In this document: one piece after another, positions 25,119 through 34,515 of the stretch | How positions within the stretch are numbered: position 1 is the stretch's first letter | How the letters are laid out: the number at the start of each line of letters is the position of its first letter | Source: CALMEC01 sp963706315 | Lineage (GTDB): Bacteria > Actinomycetota > Thermoleophilia > Miltoncostaeales > Miltoncostaeaceae | Reading direction: 5' to 3' | Length of the DNA: 64,000 bases | Assembly: GCA_963706315.1 (NCBI GenBank) | Contig: CAVPMA010000015.1 | Span: 682,001-746,000, forward strand | The notes under the pieces: generated by a model | The model's input: only the letters and a program-made list of their open reading frames with translations | Database searches by the model: none | Told to the model about the DNA's origin: nothing | Made by a program: the position numbers and the translations under genes

Positions 25119-25255
25119 TTGAATCCTCCTTCAGTCGCAGGGCGAGTGCCCCAGCTCGGCACGACGCTATGAAGCGCTGACCCCTCTCGCATCGGTGCCA
25201 TCACCCACGCTGAGGGCGCACCACTGGCGGCATGCACGCAGGCGCGACCCTGCGG

Positions 25256-26332
25256 TTACGAGCGCGGCGTCTGCGCCCCGGAGTACCTCGCGGCGGCCGC
25301 GGCGCGTCCCGCCTTGCCGGACACCCGCAACTTCGCGTAGATGTTCGAGAGATGTCGCTCCACCGTACGGACGCTGAGGTGCAGCCGGTCGGCGATCCCC
25401 TCGTTGGTGAGTCCCGCGGCGACGCACCCGAGCACCTCGAGCTCACGCACGGTGAGCTCATCGATCCCCTGTTCAGCGGCGGCAGCTTCGCTGCCGCTGC
25501 CGAGGAAGGCACGGAGCTCCGATACGAAGATCGGCCATGCCGGTTCCTCCGAGAGCAGGATGTGGTTCGCCGAGTCGAGGAGCACCAGTCGCGCACCGGG
25601 GATGAGGGCGGCGAGCCGCCGGCCCTCGTCCAGCGGGACGACTTGATCGTCGCGAGCGTGCATGACCAGCGTGTCGGTGGTGACCTGCGGAGCGAACTCG
25701 GCCACGTCGATGTTCCCTCGCGCGTCGTACAGGCGCGCGGCGGTCGTGGCGGATGTCGAGCGGCGCTGGAGCTCGTCGTACCAGGCCATCTGCTCGGCGG
25801 TGCCGTGCGGGAGGAACAGCATGCTGAACACGTGACGAAACGCGGGGTTCGGATTTCCCCAGCCGGCATTGATCGTCGAGATCAGCGCCTCGTGCAGCAG
25901 GCGCTCCTCGGGCCGGCGCAACCTGCGGCCACGGACGAAGCCGCCGTAGAGGACCAGGTGGGTGAGGCGCTCGGGACGACGGGCGGCGTAGACGAGCGCC
26001 ACGGCGGCCCCTTGCGAGATGCCCAGCAGCGAGAAGCGATCGAGTCCTGCCGCGTCGACGACGCTCTCCAGGTCGGCGACCCATGTGTCGATCGAGAGAT
26101 CGCCCACGTCGCGGTCCGAGAGCCCGCAGCCCCGCTCGTCGTAGCGAATCAGCGTGTGGCCGTCACCGAGGGCCTCCAGCCAGTGCCGCCACACGGGGCT
26201 CTCCCAGTCGAAGTCGAGGTGCGTCAACCAGGTCGCCGTCCGTACGATCGGCGGTCCGCTGCCATGCGAGGCGTACGCCAGGCGCACGCCGTCACGAGCG
26301 GTGCAGAAGCGAATCTGACGCTTCACATCCAA
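25256..26332 (-). CDS. Alpha/beta hydrolase fused to LuxR DNA-binding domain
   Basis: A 358-residue two-domain protein. Residues 1-280 form an alpha/beta hydrolase with Ser in LLGISQGAAVALVYAARR, Asp in MHARDDQVVPL and His in DSANHILLSEEPAW. Residues 290-350 are a LuxR helix-turn-helix (LTVRELEVLGCVAAGLTNEG, ADRLHLSVRTVERHLSNIYA). The catalytic triad looks intact, so it may hydrolyse or sense a ligand and regulate transcription. The listed start is TTG; a GTG two codons in (26326) gives MKRQIRFCT and is as likely. Known architecture, targets unknown. Confidence 0.88.
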   Translation of the reverse strand: MDVKRQIRFCTARDGVRLAYASHGSGPPIVRTATWLTHLDFDWESPVWRHWLEALGDGHTLIRYDERGCGLSDRDVGDLSIDTWVADLESVVDAAGLDRFSLLGISQGAAVALVYAARRPERLTHLVLYGGFVRGRRLRRPEERLLHEALISTINAGWGNPNPAFRHVFSMLFLPHGTAEQMAWYDELQRRSTSATTAARLYDARGNIDVAEFAPQVTTDTLVMHARDDQVVPLDEGRRLAALIPGARLVLLDSANHILLSEEPAWPIFVSELRAFLGSGSEAAAAEQGIDELTVRELEVLGCVAAGLTNEGIADRLHLSVRTVERHLSNIYAKLRVSGKAGRAAAAARYSGAQTPRS

Positions 26333-26554
26333 AGCATCTCACCGAAGTAAGCGTTGCGGCGCTTCGCGGCCAGGATTTCGGCCGGCATCACCCTCGGGTG
26401 GAAGCGGGAATGCCCACCCATCGCCGGATTGGAAGACCCCGAGGAAATGGCCGTGGTGGAAGGCTTGTCGCAGAGGGGGACACCATCTCGGGTGACGCGG
26501 CCAACGGACTTCCCGATGGGGCAGTTCGTCAAGCCAACGAAGAGGAACGAGGTG

Positions 26555-26814
26555 ATGACAGACGCAGCCCTCGATGCACTCGGTCCTGTTGACCACGTCA
26601 TCGACGAGTTCCCGGCGGGAGCGAGCAACTTCACGGGCGAGATGGCGCCAGAGTTGCTCGCGTTGGTCGACGCGGGAGTCATCCGCGTGATCGACGTACC
26701 GATCCTCACCAAGAACCGGGACGGAACCGTCAGGCAATCGAGCTCTCGGATGTCGGTGAGCTCGGAGAACTCCAAGCGCTCGAGGCCAAGTTGGCGGGGC
26801 TGCTGGCCGTTTGA
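26555..26814 (+). pseudogene. DUF6325-like membrane-associated protein, frameshifted remnant
   Basis: MTDAALDALGPVDHVIDEF opens the family pattern GPVDxxxxEFP, then NFTGEMAPELLALVDAGVIR and VIDVPILTKNRDGTV. A one-base slip near 26730 moves the frame. The expected continuation QAIELSDVGELGELQALEAK then appears in another frame and stops at 26812-26814 (TGA). Full relatives are about twice as long, so the 3' part is also missing. Relatives are small stress-associated proteins of unknown role. Confidence 0.6.
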
Positions 26815-26986
26815 GTCGCAGATCCTCGGCCAGGTGGACGACGCTCATGCCACCCCAGCCCAGCAGCGCCTCGATCCGGCAACCGGCGAGCTCGGTGCCG
26901 ACCCGCGGGTCGTCGCTCACTTGCACGTACACATCCTTCGGGGGCTGAGAGGAACGATACGGCGACTCGAAGTCCTTGTAAGGCAC
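26806..26986 (-). pseudogene. N-terminal fragment of a serine/threonine kinase
   Basis: The frame from 26986 reads MPYKDFESPYRSSQPPKDVY, then RVGTELAGCRIEALLGWGGM and SVVHLAEDLRLKR. This is the glycine-rich ATP loop of a Hanks kinase with its usual upstream leader. Homology stops there, near the end of the antisense DUF6325 remnant. No catalytic loop or metal-binding motif is present, so it cannot be active. Confidence 0.6.
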
Positions 26987-27279
26987 CGGTGTTAGAGCGC
27001 CGTTTCAGGCACGCAACGTGGTCCGCTCGACTCCTGGGTCGGCGATCGGCGCGGAGGCGTCGTACACCCAGCCGCGCGCCTCTCGTGATGTCGCGGCGCG
27101 TGAAGTCGGGAATACCCCCAACCGTCGCCGTTTGGAACCCTGTCGAGGAGTGGCTCTGGCGGACGGACTGTCTTCGCGGGTTGCTCGCCGTTCCCTTGCG
27201 GTCCCTCCCCGGATCGCAGTGCACCAGAATTCGTCAAGTCTGGCGTCGGGTACTCTTCCTCCTCCCTGGAGGGGAGCTT

Positions 27280-29910
27280 GTGGACACACTGCCGGGCGGC
27301 ACCGTCACCTTCCTGTTCACGGACATCGAGGGCTCGACCCTGCTGCTCAAGCAGCTGGGCCCTGCGTGGGGGGCAACCCTGGACGCCCATCACGAGCTGC
27401 TACGAGCGGCGATCGAGGGTGCGGGCGGCAAGAAGGTGAACACCAACGGCGACGCCGTGTTCGCTGTCTTCCCTCGACCTCTCGACGCGATCGCTGCGGC
27501 GGCTGCCGCGCAGTGCGCACTCGCCGGGACGGACTGGCCGGAGGGGGTCCGCCTGCGGGTACGGATGGGCCTCCATACCGGTGAGGCAGAGCGGGCCGGT
27601 CAGGACTACACGGGGCTCGATGTGCATCGGGCCGCACGCATCTCCGCGGCTGCGCACGGCGGCCAGGTGCTGATCTCGTCGACCACCCACCTGCTGACAG
27701 AGCAGGTGCTTCCCGAGGGCATCCGGCTACGCGAACTGGGCGAGCACCGGCTCAAGGATCTCGCACGGCCGGAGCGCCTGTATCAGCTGTGCATCGACGG
27801 GCTGCCCGCCGAGTTCCCGCCGCCCCGCACGCTCGACGCGTGGCGTGACGCCCTTCCCGCACAGCCGACCACCTTCATCGGGCGCGAGCGGGAGGTGACT
27901 GAGGTGCAGTCCCTGCTGGAGCGAACGCGTCTCCTCACGCTTACCGGGCCGGGTGGCATTGGCAAGACCCGCCTCGCCCTGCGGGTCGCCGCCCGGTCGG
28001 CCGAGTCGTACCGGGACCGGGCGGTGTTCGTGGCACTTTCCGCACTCGAAGATCCGTCGCTGGTGGCGTCGACGGTTGCTGCCGCAGTCGGCGTGCAAGA
28101 AGAGGCCGGCCGGCCGATCCTCGCGAGCCTGACAGAGCGCCTTGCCGGCATGGAGGCTTTGCTCGTCCTCGACAACTTCGAGCAGCTTCTGCCGGCGGCG
28201 CCGATCGTCGGCACGTTGGTGGCTGCTGGCCCCCGTGTGACGGTGCTCGTGACGAGCCGCGCGCCCCTACGCCTGGCCGGCGAGCAGGAGTACCAGGTGA
28301 AACCTCTGGCCCTGCCCGACCCATTGGTCGTCGCGACCCCGGAGGAACTCACCGAGAGCGAGGCGGTGGCGCTCTTCGTGGAGCGTGCGCGGGCGATCGA
28401 TCCCGACTTCGCGCTCGGGCACGAGAACGCCGCCGACGTCGCCGCCATCTGCGCCGCCCTCGACGGCCTGCCGCTCGCCATCGAGCTCGCGGCAGCCCGC
28501 GTCCGGCTGCTCTCTCCTCACGCGATCCTGGAACTGCTGGGCAGGTGTCTATCCCTGCTCACAGGCGGCCCGCATGACCGTCCGGAGCGCCAGCGCACAC
28601 TGCGGGGCGCCATCCAGTGGAGCTATGACCTTCTCGATCCCGACGGCCAGGCGATGCTCCGTCGGCTCTCGGCATTCGCCGGCGGATGGAGCCTCGGGGC
28701 CGCCGAGGCGGTCTGCTCCGAGACCGGCGCAGGAGGACTCGACACGCTTGAGACCCTCGATGTCCTGGTCCAGCACAGCCTCGTCCGACGGGAGGATGGC
28801 GCTCTCGAGCCGCGCTTCCGGATGCTCCAGACCATCCGCGAGTTCGGGCTCGAGCGGCTCGCCGAGAGCGGCGAGGAACCGGAGATCCGAGAGCGGCACG
28901 CCCGGTTCTTTCTGAAGGTGGCCGAGGAGGTCGCGGGAGAGCTAACCGGACCTGGGCAGGCGGTCTCGCTCGACCGGCTCGCGTCCGATCACGACAACTT
29001 CCGCGCGGCGCTGCGGTGGTCAGTCGACGCCGATCGGGCGGAAACCGGGTTGCTCATCGCGGCTGCGATCTGGCGCTTCTGGCAGCTGCGCGATCATCTG
29101 GCCGAGGGCGAGGCGCGTCTCATCGAGCTCCTTGCAGTTCCGTCGGTCGCCGTCGCGGAGGCCGCCCGCGCCGCCGGAGCCAACGCGCTCGCGAGCGTCG
29201 TATACTGGCGGGGGGACTACCCAACCGCGCGCGACCGCTACGAGGACGCGCTGGCGCTGTACGTCACGCTCGGCGACGAAGCCGGGGCGGCGGACGTGCG
29301 AGCCAGCCTGGGGTGGGTCGCGGCGGCGACGGGCGACTGGGCGAGGGCCCGACGTCGCTTCAGTGAGGCAGCCGACGGGGCGCGGGCGCGGGGCGATCGG
29401 ACCAGCCTGGGCTTCGCGCTCCACGGTCTGGGCATGAGCGCGCTTCGCGATGGGGACCGCCCTGCCGCGCGAGTCGCGCTGGAGGAGGCCGTCGACCTCC
29501 TCCGAGCGTCAGGCGACAGGTTCGGACTGGCCAACGCCCTCTACGACTACGGTCGAGTCCTTGTGGCCGAGGGTGAATGTGATCGGGGCCGGGCGTCGCT
29601 CCTCGATGCGCTGTACCTCCACGCATCGGCCGGTGACATGTCTGGGGTCGCGTTTGTGCTCGATGCGCTGTCGGGCCTCGCCGTCGATGAGGATCGCCCT
29701 CGGCGCGCGGTGCGGCTGGCCGCGGCCGCGGACGCCATGCGCGAGGCACTTGGGGTCCGGGCCCCCTCATCGATCATCGGCGACTGGGATGCCCGGGCGG
29801 CGGTGCGAGCCAATCTCCGGGAAGATGCAGTGGCGGCCGCTTGGGCCGAGGGCCGCGAGATGAGCTTAGAGCGGGTGTTGACCTACGTTGAGGGAGGGGA
29901 TGATGGCTGA
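27280..29910 (+). CDS. Adenylate cyclase-like / NB-ARC ATPase / TPR signalling protein
   Basis: An 876-residue multidomain regulator. Residues 1-170 form a class III nucleotide cyclase domain with metal-binding Asp in FLFTDIEGST and NTNGDAVFAVF. The usual Asn of the catalytic N-x-x-x-R is His in GLDVHRAARIS, so activity is uncertain. Next is a P-loop ATPase with Walker A LTGPGGIGKTRLAL and Walker B ALLVLDNFEQLL, plus TSRAPLRLAGEQEY. TPR-like repeats fill the C-terminal half (ARDRYEDALALYVTLGDEAG). Start is the GTG at 27280 after GGAGGGGAG. Probably a STAND-type switch. The stop overlaps the next gene. Confidence 0.88.
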   Translation: MDTLPGGTVTFLFTDIEGSTLLLKQLGPAWGATLDAHHELLRAAIEGAGGKKVNTNGDAVFAVFPRPLDAIAAAAAAQCALAGTDWPEGVRLRVRMGLHTGEAERAGQDYTGLDVHRAARISAAAHGGQVLISSTTHLLTEQVLPEGIRLRELGEHRLKDLARPERLYQLCIDGLPAEFPPPRTLDAWRDALPAQPTTFIGREREVTEVQSLLERTRLLTLTGPGGIGKTRLALRVAARSAESYRDRAVFVALSALEDPSLVASTVAAAVGVQEEAGRPILASLTERLAGMEALLVLDNFEQLLPAAPIVGTLVAAGPRVTVLVTSRAPLRLAGEQEYQVKPLALPDPLVVATPEELTESEAVALFVERARAIDPDFALGHENAADVAAICAALDGLPLAIELAAARVRLLSPHAILELLGRCLSLLTGGPHDRPERQRTLRGAIQWSYDLLDPDGQAMLRRLSAFAGGWSLGAAEAVCSETGAGGLDTLETLDVLVQHSLVRREDGALEPRFRMLQTIREFGLERLAESGEEPEIRERHARFFLKVAEEVAGELTGPGQAVSLDRLASDHDNFRAALRWSVDADRAETGLLIAAAIWRFWQLRDHLAEGEARLIELLAVPSVAVAEAARAAGANALASVVYWRGDYPTARDRYEDALALYVTLGDEAGAADVRASLGWVAAATGDWARARRRFSEAADGARARGDRTSLGFALHGLGMSALRDGDRPAARVALEEAVDLLRASGDRFGLANALYDYGRVLVAEGECDRGRASLLDALYLHASAGDMSGVAFVLDALSGLAVDEDRPRRAVRLAAAADAMREALGVRAPSSIIGDWDARAAVRANLREDAVAAAWAEGREMSLERVLTYVEGGDDG

Positions 29911-30277
29911 CGAGAACCAACGGGCCGTGGAGCGGCTCATCGACGGACTCAACCGACGTGACATATCGGTTATGGACGAGGTGTTCCACGACGACGCGAT
30001 CATGGATTGGCCGCAGTCGGGGGAGCGGATTCGGGGCGCTGAACGCCGGCGCGGGGTCTATGGGCGCTTCGAGACCCTGCCGACGATCACTCCGCGCCGG
30101 CTGCTTGTGGAGGGCGATCTCTGCGTGGCCGAGGCGAGGCTCGACTACGGCGGCGTCGAGTACGACTGCGTGTTCATCTTCGAGATGCGCGAGGGGCGCA
30201 TCGCCCGGGAGACCGCCTACTGGGCGCAGCCCTTCGAGCCGCCGGAGTGGCGGGCTGATCTCGTGGAGCGCATGTAG
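29903..30277 (+). CDS. NTF2/SnoaL-like protein
   Basis: A 124-residue SnoaL-like protein starting MADENQRAVERLIDGLNRRD, then DEVFHDDAIMDWPQSGERIR and a strand-rich end CVFIFEMREGRIARETAYW. The family includes small isomerases and ligand-binding proteins. It begins inside the last codons of the cyclase-ATPase gene, after GGGAGGGG, so the two are co-translated. This suggests it serves that regulator, perhaps by binding or processing its ligand. Two adjacent ATGs (29900 and 29903) are possible starts. Confidence 0.75.
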   Translation: MADENQRAVERLIDGLNRRDISVMDEVFHDDAIMDWPQSGERIRGAERRRGVYGRFETLPTITPRRLLVEGDLCVAEARLDYGGVEYDCVFIFEMREGRIARETAYWAQPFEPPEWRADLVERM

Positions 30278-30280
30278 GCG

Positions 30281-31993
30281 TCAGCCGGGCGTCCCCCCGC
30301 CCTCTCGGTTGAGGTGCTCGTGCACTTGTGCGACCACCACCGCGCCGTCGCCCACGGCTGAGGCCACGCGCTTGACGGAGCCATGGCGGACGTCCCCCAC
30401 CGCGAAGCAGCCGGGCAGGCTGCTCTCAAGCGGCAGGGGGGGCCGTGTGAGCGGCCAGCGCGGGCCGGCCTCGCTGACCTCGAGATCGGCGCCCGTGAAC
30501 ACGAACCCCCAGTGGTCGCGCGCCACCGAATCCGGCAGCCAGTCGGTGTGCGGCTTCGCTCCCACGAGCACGAACAGCGCGGCTGCGTCCACGGTCCGGC
30601 GCGATCCGGTTCCCCGGTCGGCCAGCACGAGCCGCTCGAGCCTGCCCTCGCCGCCACCGCCGACAACCTCGGTCGCGAACGAGACGTCGATGTTGGGAGC
30701 CGCATCGATCTCGTCGATCAGGTAGCGCGACATGCTCTGCGCAAGCGAGTCGCCGCGCACGAGGACCGTGACCTGCGCCGCATGCCGGGAGAGGTGCATC
30801 GCCGCCTGGCCGGCCGAGTTGCCTCCGCCGACGACGTAGACCCGCTCGCCGGCGAGGGCCGGCGCCTCGGCGACCGAGGCGCCGTAGAACACACCGGTGC
30901 CGCTCAATTCCTCGAGCTCCGGGATGCCCAGCCGCCGATAGGCAACGCCGCTCGCAACCACGACGACCCGGGCGGTGACCTCGTCGCCGCCCGAAAGCGC
31001 AACCCGGAACCCGTCCCCGGCTGCCCGTAGGGAGGCGACTTCACGCATCATCAGGAAGTCCACTCCGAATACCCAAGCCTGTTGGTAGGCGCGCATGGTG
31101 AGCTCGGCGCCGCTCACGCCTCGGGCGAAGCCCAGGTAGTTTCGGATCAGCGAGCTGCTCCCTGCCTGCCCGCCGATCGTCTCTCGCTCGACGACGAGCG
31201 TCCGGAGCCCCTCCGAGCCTGAGTAGACGGCCGCGGCGAGTCCGGCCGGTCCGGCGCCCACGATCACGAGGTCGAAGTCGTTCCGGGCCAGCCGCGTCGG
31301 CAGGCCGCATGCCTCGGCCACCTGCTCGTTGGTGGGGTCGGCCACCGCGCGTCCGTCGAGGCCGACGATCAACGGCAGCGCGGCGTCGGGAGGCAGGCTC
31401 TCCACGATGGCCCGTCCCTCCTCGGTGTCGGCGAGATGGAATGCATGCGGGATGCCGTTGCGCGCGAGCAGGCTCCTCACCTCGCTGGTGCGCGGCGAGT
31501 GGCGCTGCCCAACCACGGTGATCGGCCCGCCACCTGAGGGTCGTCCGCGCGACCATTCGTGAACGAGTTCGGCCACGGTGCGATGGAAGAGCTCGTCCGG
31601 CGAGCGCCACGGCTTCAGTACGTAGTAGTCGATGTGCCCGAGCGCCATCGCCCGAAGTACGGCGTCGGCCGTGGACCGGTGGGCCCAGTCCCCCCACCGG
31701 ATGAGGAGGCCGCGCTTTGCCTCGCGGTGCACATCTCCCACGTGGGCCAAAAGGTCGGTGCCGCTGGTCCCTGGTAGCCACTGGTCGGCGAGGACCACTG
31801 CGACCTCGGCCCCCTCGGCCCGCAGGTCCTCGAGCGTGGCCAAGGCGGCCTCGCCGGAGGCGGCACACACGATCCGGTAGTCGGCCCCGAAGCGGCGCGT
31901 CAGTTCGGCGTCGATCCGGGAGAGGGAATCCGGCTCGTCGTCGACGGCGAGAATGACCGGTCGCGGCGAGGGCTTGTGGTCGGCTCTAACCAC
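30281..31993 (-). CDS. Response regulator-thioredoxin reductase fusion
   Basis: A 570-residue fusion. The N-terminal receiver domain has the acidic pair AVDDEPD, phospho-acceptor in VVLADQWLPGTSG and Lys in YYVLKPWR. A glutaredoxin-like linker follows (PITVVGQRHSPRTSEVRSLL). The C-terminal domain is a thioredoxin-reductase-type FAD/NADPH unit (IVGAGPAGLAAAVYSGSEGL, ETIGGQAGSSSLIRNYLGF, VYVVGGGNSAGQAAMHLSRH, CFAVGDVRHG). The CxxC redox pair of true thioredoxin reductases is replaced by VFYGASVAEAP, so it cannot reduce a disulfide in the usual way. Start GTG at 31993. It ends 4 bp from the convergent SnoaL gene. Confidence 0.9.
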   Translation of the reverse strand: MVRADHKPSPRPVILAVDDEPDSLSRIDAELTRRFGADYRIVCAASGEAALATLEDLRAEGAEVAVVLADQWLPGTSGTDLLAHVGDVHREAKRGLLIRWGDWAHRSTADAVLRAMALGHIDYYVLKPWRSPDELFHRTVAELVHEWSRGRPSGGGPITVVGQRHSPRTSEVRSLLARNGIPHAFHLADTEEGRAIVESLPPDAALPLIVGLDGRAVADPTNEQVAEACGLPTRLARNDFDLVIVGAGPAGLAAAVYSGSEGLRTLVVERETIGGQAGSSSLIRNYLGFARGVSGAELTMRAYQQAWVFGVDFLMMREVASLRAAGDGFRVALSGGDEVTARVVVVASGVAYRRLGIPELEELSGTGVFYGASVAEAPALAGERVYVVGGGNSAGQAAMHLSRHAAQVTVLVRGDSLAQSMSRYLIDEIDAAPNIDVSFATEVVGGGGEGRLERLVLADRGTGSRRTVDAAALFVLVGAKPHTDWLPDSVARDHWGFVFTGADLEVSEAGPRWPLTRPPLPLESSLPGCFAVGDVRHGSVKRVASAVGDGAVVVAQVHEHLNREGGGTPG

Positions 31994-32153
31994 GTTTGAA
32001 GCATGCTACTTGGCGAGCACTCCAGGCTGACACCGGCCCGGGAGGTGTCGCGGGAAGCTGGCCGGTATCCTGCGAGGCCCGAGCAAGGCCATCCGATGAC
32101 CGACGCCCAAGTTGCATCGCTGAGCCGAGAGGACCAGGGCCCTTCTCGCAGGC

Positions 32154-34274
32154 GTGATTGCTGCAGCCGCAGGACAAGACCCGCTTGTCATCACGATCGA
32201 CGACGTCCACTGGCTGGACTCGGCATCGTGGGGGCTGGCGCTGCAAGTCAGCCGCGACCTGCCGGGGGCACTCCTCGTCATGGCTGCCCGGCCGCTGGGA
32301 GAGGCGACCGCCCATCGCCGCGAGGTTCTCGAAGGCGTGACCCATGTCGTGGTCGACAGGCTGTCATCCGAGGAGACGCTGCAATTGATCTGCCGCAGCC
32401 TCGAAGTCGACAGCCTCCCCAACGAGGTGAGCGAGCTGATTATGCGGCGAGCGGAGGGTCATCCTTTCTTCAGCGAGGAGCTCGCCTTCTCCCTCCGAGA
32501 CTCGGGCGTGATCGTGGTCGAGGACGGCTCGGGCCGGCTCGCCGCGCCGGACGACACACTCGAGCGACTCGCGGTTCCCGATACGGTTCAAGGCGTCATC
32601 ACAAGCCGGGTCGATCATCTCGACGCCCGCCAGCAGCTCCTGCTCAAGGTTGCCAGCGTTCTCGGACCTTCATTCGATCTGGACCTCGTGCGGGACGTGT
32701 TCCCGGTGGATGCCGAGCGCGAGCGCATTGCCGGGGACCTGAGGGAACTCGAAGAACGCGGCCTGCTGAATGCGGCTGAGCCGGCGTCGCGCTCCTCGTA
32801 CACGTTCCGTCACGCCATCACGCGAGAGGTCGTCTACGGGTCGATGCTCTACGCGCAGCGCCGCCAGCTCCATCGAGCGGCAGCCTCCCGGCTCGAGAAC
32901 CGCTACGAGGACCTCGAGCCGCTCGACGAGCTCCTCGCCCATCACTGGCTGCGAGCCGCAGGAGAGGGGAGCGATGACATCGAGGCACTCCGAAAGGCCG
33001 AGTTCCACCTCACCCGCTCTGGAACCGCCGCTGTTCGCCAGGGAGCATTCGTTGAGGCCGAAGCCTTTCTGAGCCAGGCGCTCTCGTGCCATGGGCGACT
33101 CCCCGAAAGCGACCGCTCGCACCAGCGGGAGCTGGGAATCCTCAAGCCCCTCGGAACCGCGACGTTTGCGACCCACGGGTTCGGATCGGCCGACGCCAGC
33201 CGGATCTACGAGCGGACGTTCGAACTCGCGCGTGGGCGGGTCACCGGTTCGGATCTCTTCCCGATCCTCTGGGGCCTCTGGATCACGACGCATTTCTCGT
33301 CGGCCGCGGAGCGCGCAATCGAGCTTGGGGAACAGCTCATGCAGATCGCCGAGGAGGAGGACAACGACGAGTTCCGCATGCAGGCTCATCACGCACTGTG
33401 GACGACCCTCATCCTGATCCCGGACTACGGCCGAGCTCGCGGCCACCTCGAAGCGGGCGCTCGCCTGTATCGGCCCGAATGGCATGAGCGGCACTGCGCC
33501 GAGTTCGGAGGCCACGATCCCGGCTCGTGCGCTCAGCGAGCGACTGCCCTGACCGGATGGACCACCGGCAGCGTCGACCAGGCCGTCGCGGCAGGCCGGG
33601 AGGCCGTCAAGTTGGCCCAGGACCACGATTACTCGAAGCTCAACGCAATGCTCGCGCTGGCGTTCGTGCACCGCCAGCGGGGGGATCTCGAGGCGGTCAC
33701 CCGCGAGACCGACGCGATCGTGGCCCTGGCGAGGGATCGCCGCCTGCTCGGGCCGGTCGACTGGGCGACGATCCTCAACGCGTGGGCTCGTGGCAGGCGG
33801 GGAGAGCTGAACGACGCGATTGCAGTGATCGAGCGCTCAGCGGACCGGCTCGGAATGAAGGACGCCGGATACCTGGCGATGCTCGTGGAGCTCTACCTCC
33901 TCGACGGCCGAGTCGACGACGGGCTGCGGTTGGTGGGCGAACTCCTCGAGGTCGTCGAGCGCAAGAATGAGCGAAGCTACGAGCCGGAGCTGCGTCGGCT
34001 TCGCGGCGAGCTGCTCCTCCGGGAAGGGGAGGGGGACGGTGCGGCCGACGAGGAGGCGGAGCGGTGCTTCCGACGTGCGCTCGGCCTTGCCGGCGAACAG
34101 GGTGCGCTTTCCTTCTCACTGCGGGCGAGCCTCTCCATTGCGAGGCTCCTGTCGGGCACGGACCGCTCCGCGGAGGGCGTCGCCCTTCTGAGCGCGACAT
34201 ACGGCCGGTTCTCGGAGGGCTTCAGCACGCAGGACCTCGTCGACAGCCAGGAGTTCCTCGAACGGTACGGTTGA
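32154..34274 (+). CDS. 5'-truncated AAA ATPase-TPR regulator
   Basis: The 706-residue frame begins directly before a Walker B (PLVITIDDVHWLDSASWGLA) and has no Walker A. The in-frame bases upstream read ERTRALLAGVI, the normal preceding helix of such ATPases, and then hit a TGA. The rest (HPFFSEELAFSLRDSGVIVV, TFRHAITREVVYGSMLYAQR and long TPR-like helices) is undamaged. Full relatives carry a cyclase domain, or end in a LuxR domain, plus the P-loop. The N-terminal third has been deleted, so ATP binding is unlikely and this is probably a pseudogene despite its length. A GTG start lies at 32154. Confidence 0.7.
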   Translation: MIAAAAGQDPLVITIDDVHWLDSASWGLALQVSRDLPGALLVMAARPLGEATAHRREVLEGVTHVVVDRLSSEETLQLICRSLEVDSLPNEVSELIMRRAEGHPFFSEELAFSLRDSGVIVVEDGSGRLAAPDDTLERLAVPDTVQGVITSRVDHLDARQQLLLKVASVLGPSFDLDLVRDVFPVDAERERIAGDLRELEERGLLNAAEPASRSSYTFRHAITREVVYGSMLYAQRRQLHRAAASRLENRYEDLEPLDELLAHHWLRAAGEGSDDIEALRKAEFHLTRSGTAAVRQGAFVEAEAFLSQALSCHGRLPESDRSHQRELGILKPLGTATFATHGFGSADASRIYERTFELARGRVTGSDLFPILWGLWITTHFSSAAERAIELGEQLMQIAEEEDNDEFRMQAHHALWTTLILIPDYGRARGHLEAGARLYRPEWHERHCAEFGGHDPGSCAQRATALTGWTTGSVDQAVAAGREAVKLAQDHDYSKLNAMLALAFVHRQRGDLEAVTRETDAIVALARDRRLLGPVDWATILNAWARGRRGELNDAIAVIERSADRLGMKDAGYLAMLVELYLLDGRVDDGLRLVGELLEVVERKNERSYEPELRRLRGELLLREGEGDGAADEEAERCFRRALGLAGEQGALSFSLRASLSIARLLSGTDRSAEGVALLSATYGRFSEGFSTQDLVDSQEFLERYG

Positions 34275-34370
34275 GCTCCCCCGCTCCCCGGGGTCGCGCC
34301 TGCCGGGACCCGGGCGGACGTCCTTGGCTTTCCTCTGGAGGCCGGGGTGGGGTTCCGATGGATACCGGGA

Positions 34371-34443
34371 TACCCCCAACGGGATTCGAACCCGTGCTGC
34401 CGGCGTGAAAGGCCGGTGTCCTAGGCCGCTAGACGATGGGGGC
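34371..34443 (-). tRNA. tRNA-Glu(TTC)
   Basis: A complete cloverleaf: the acceptor GCCCCCA pairs with TGGGGGT (G-U at the first pair), the anticodon loop is CTTTCAC (TTC), flanked by CCGGC/GCCGG, and the T loop is TTCGAAT, with an A discriminator. CCA is not encoded. It is on the opposite strand to typA and stands alone here. Confidence 0.94.
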
Positions 34444-34515
34444 GCTCGGCGCCGCGGCGCCGCCCGGATGATAGACGTCCGGCGGAATCCGCTCCGACCG
34501 CTACCATCCGCCGCC

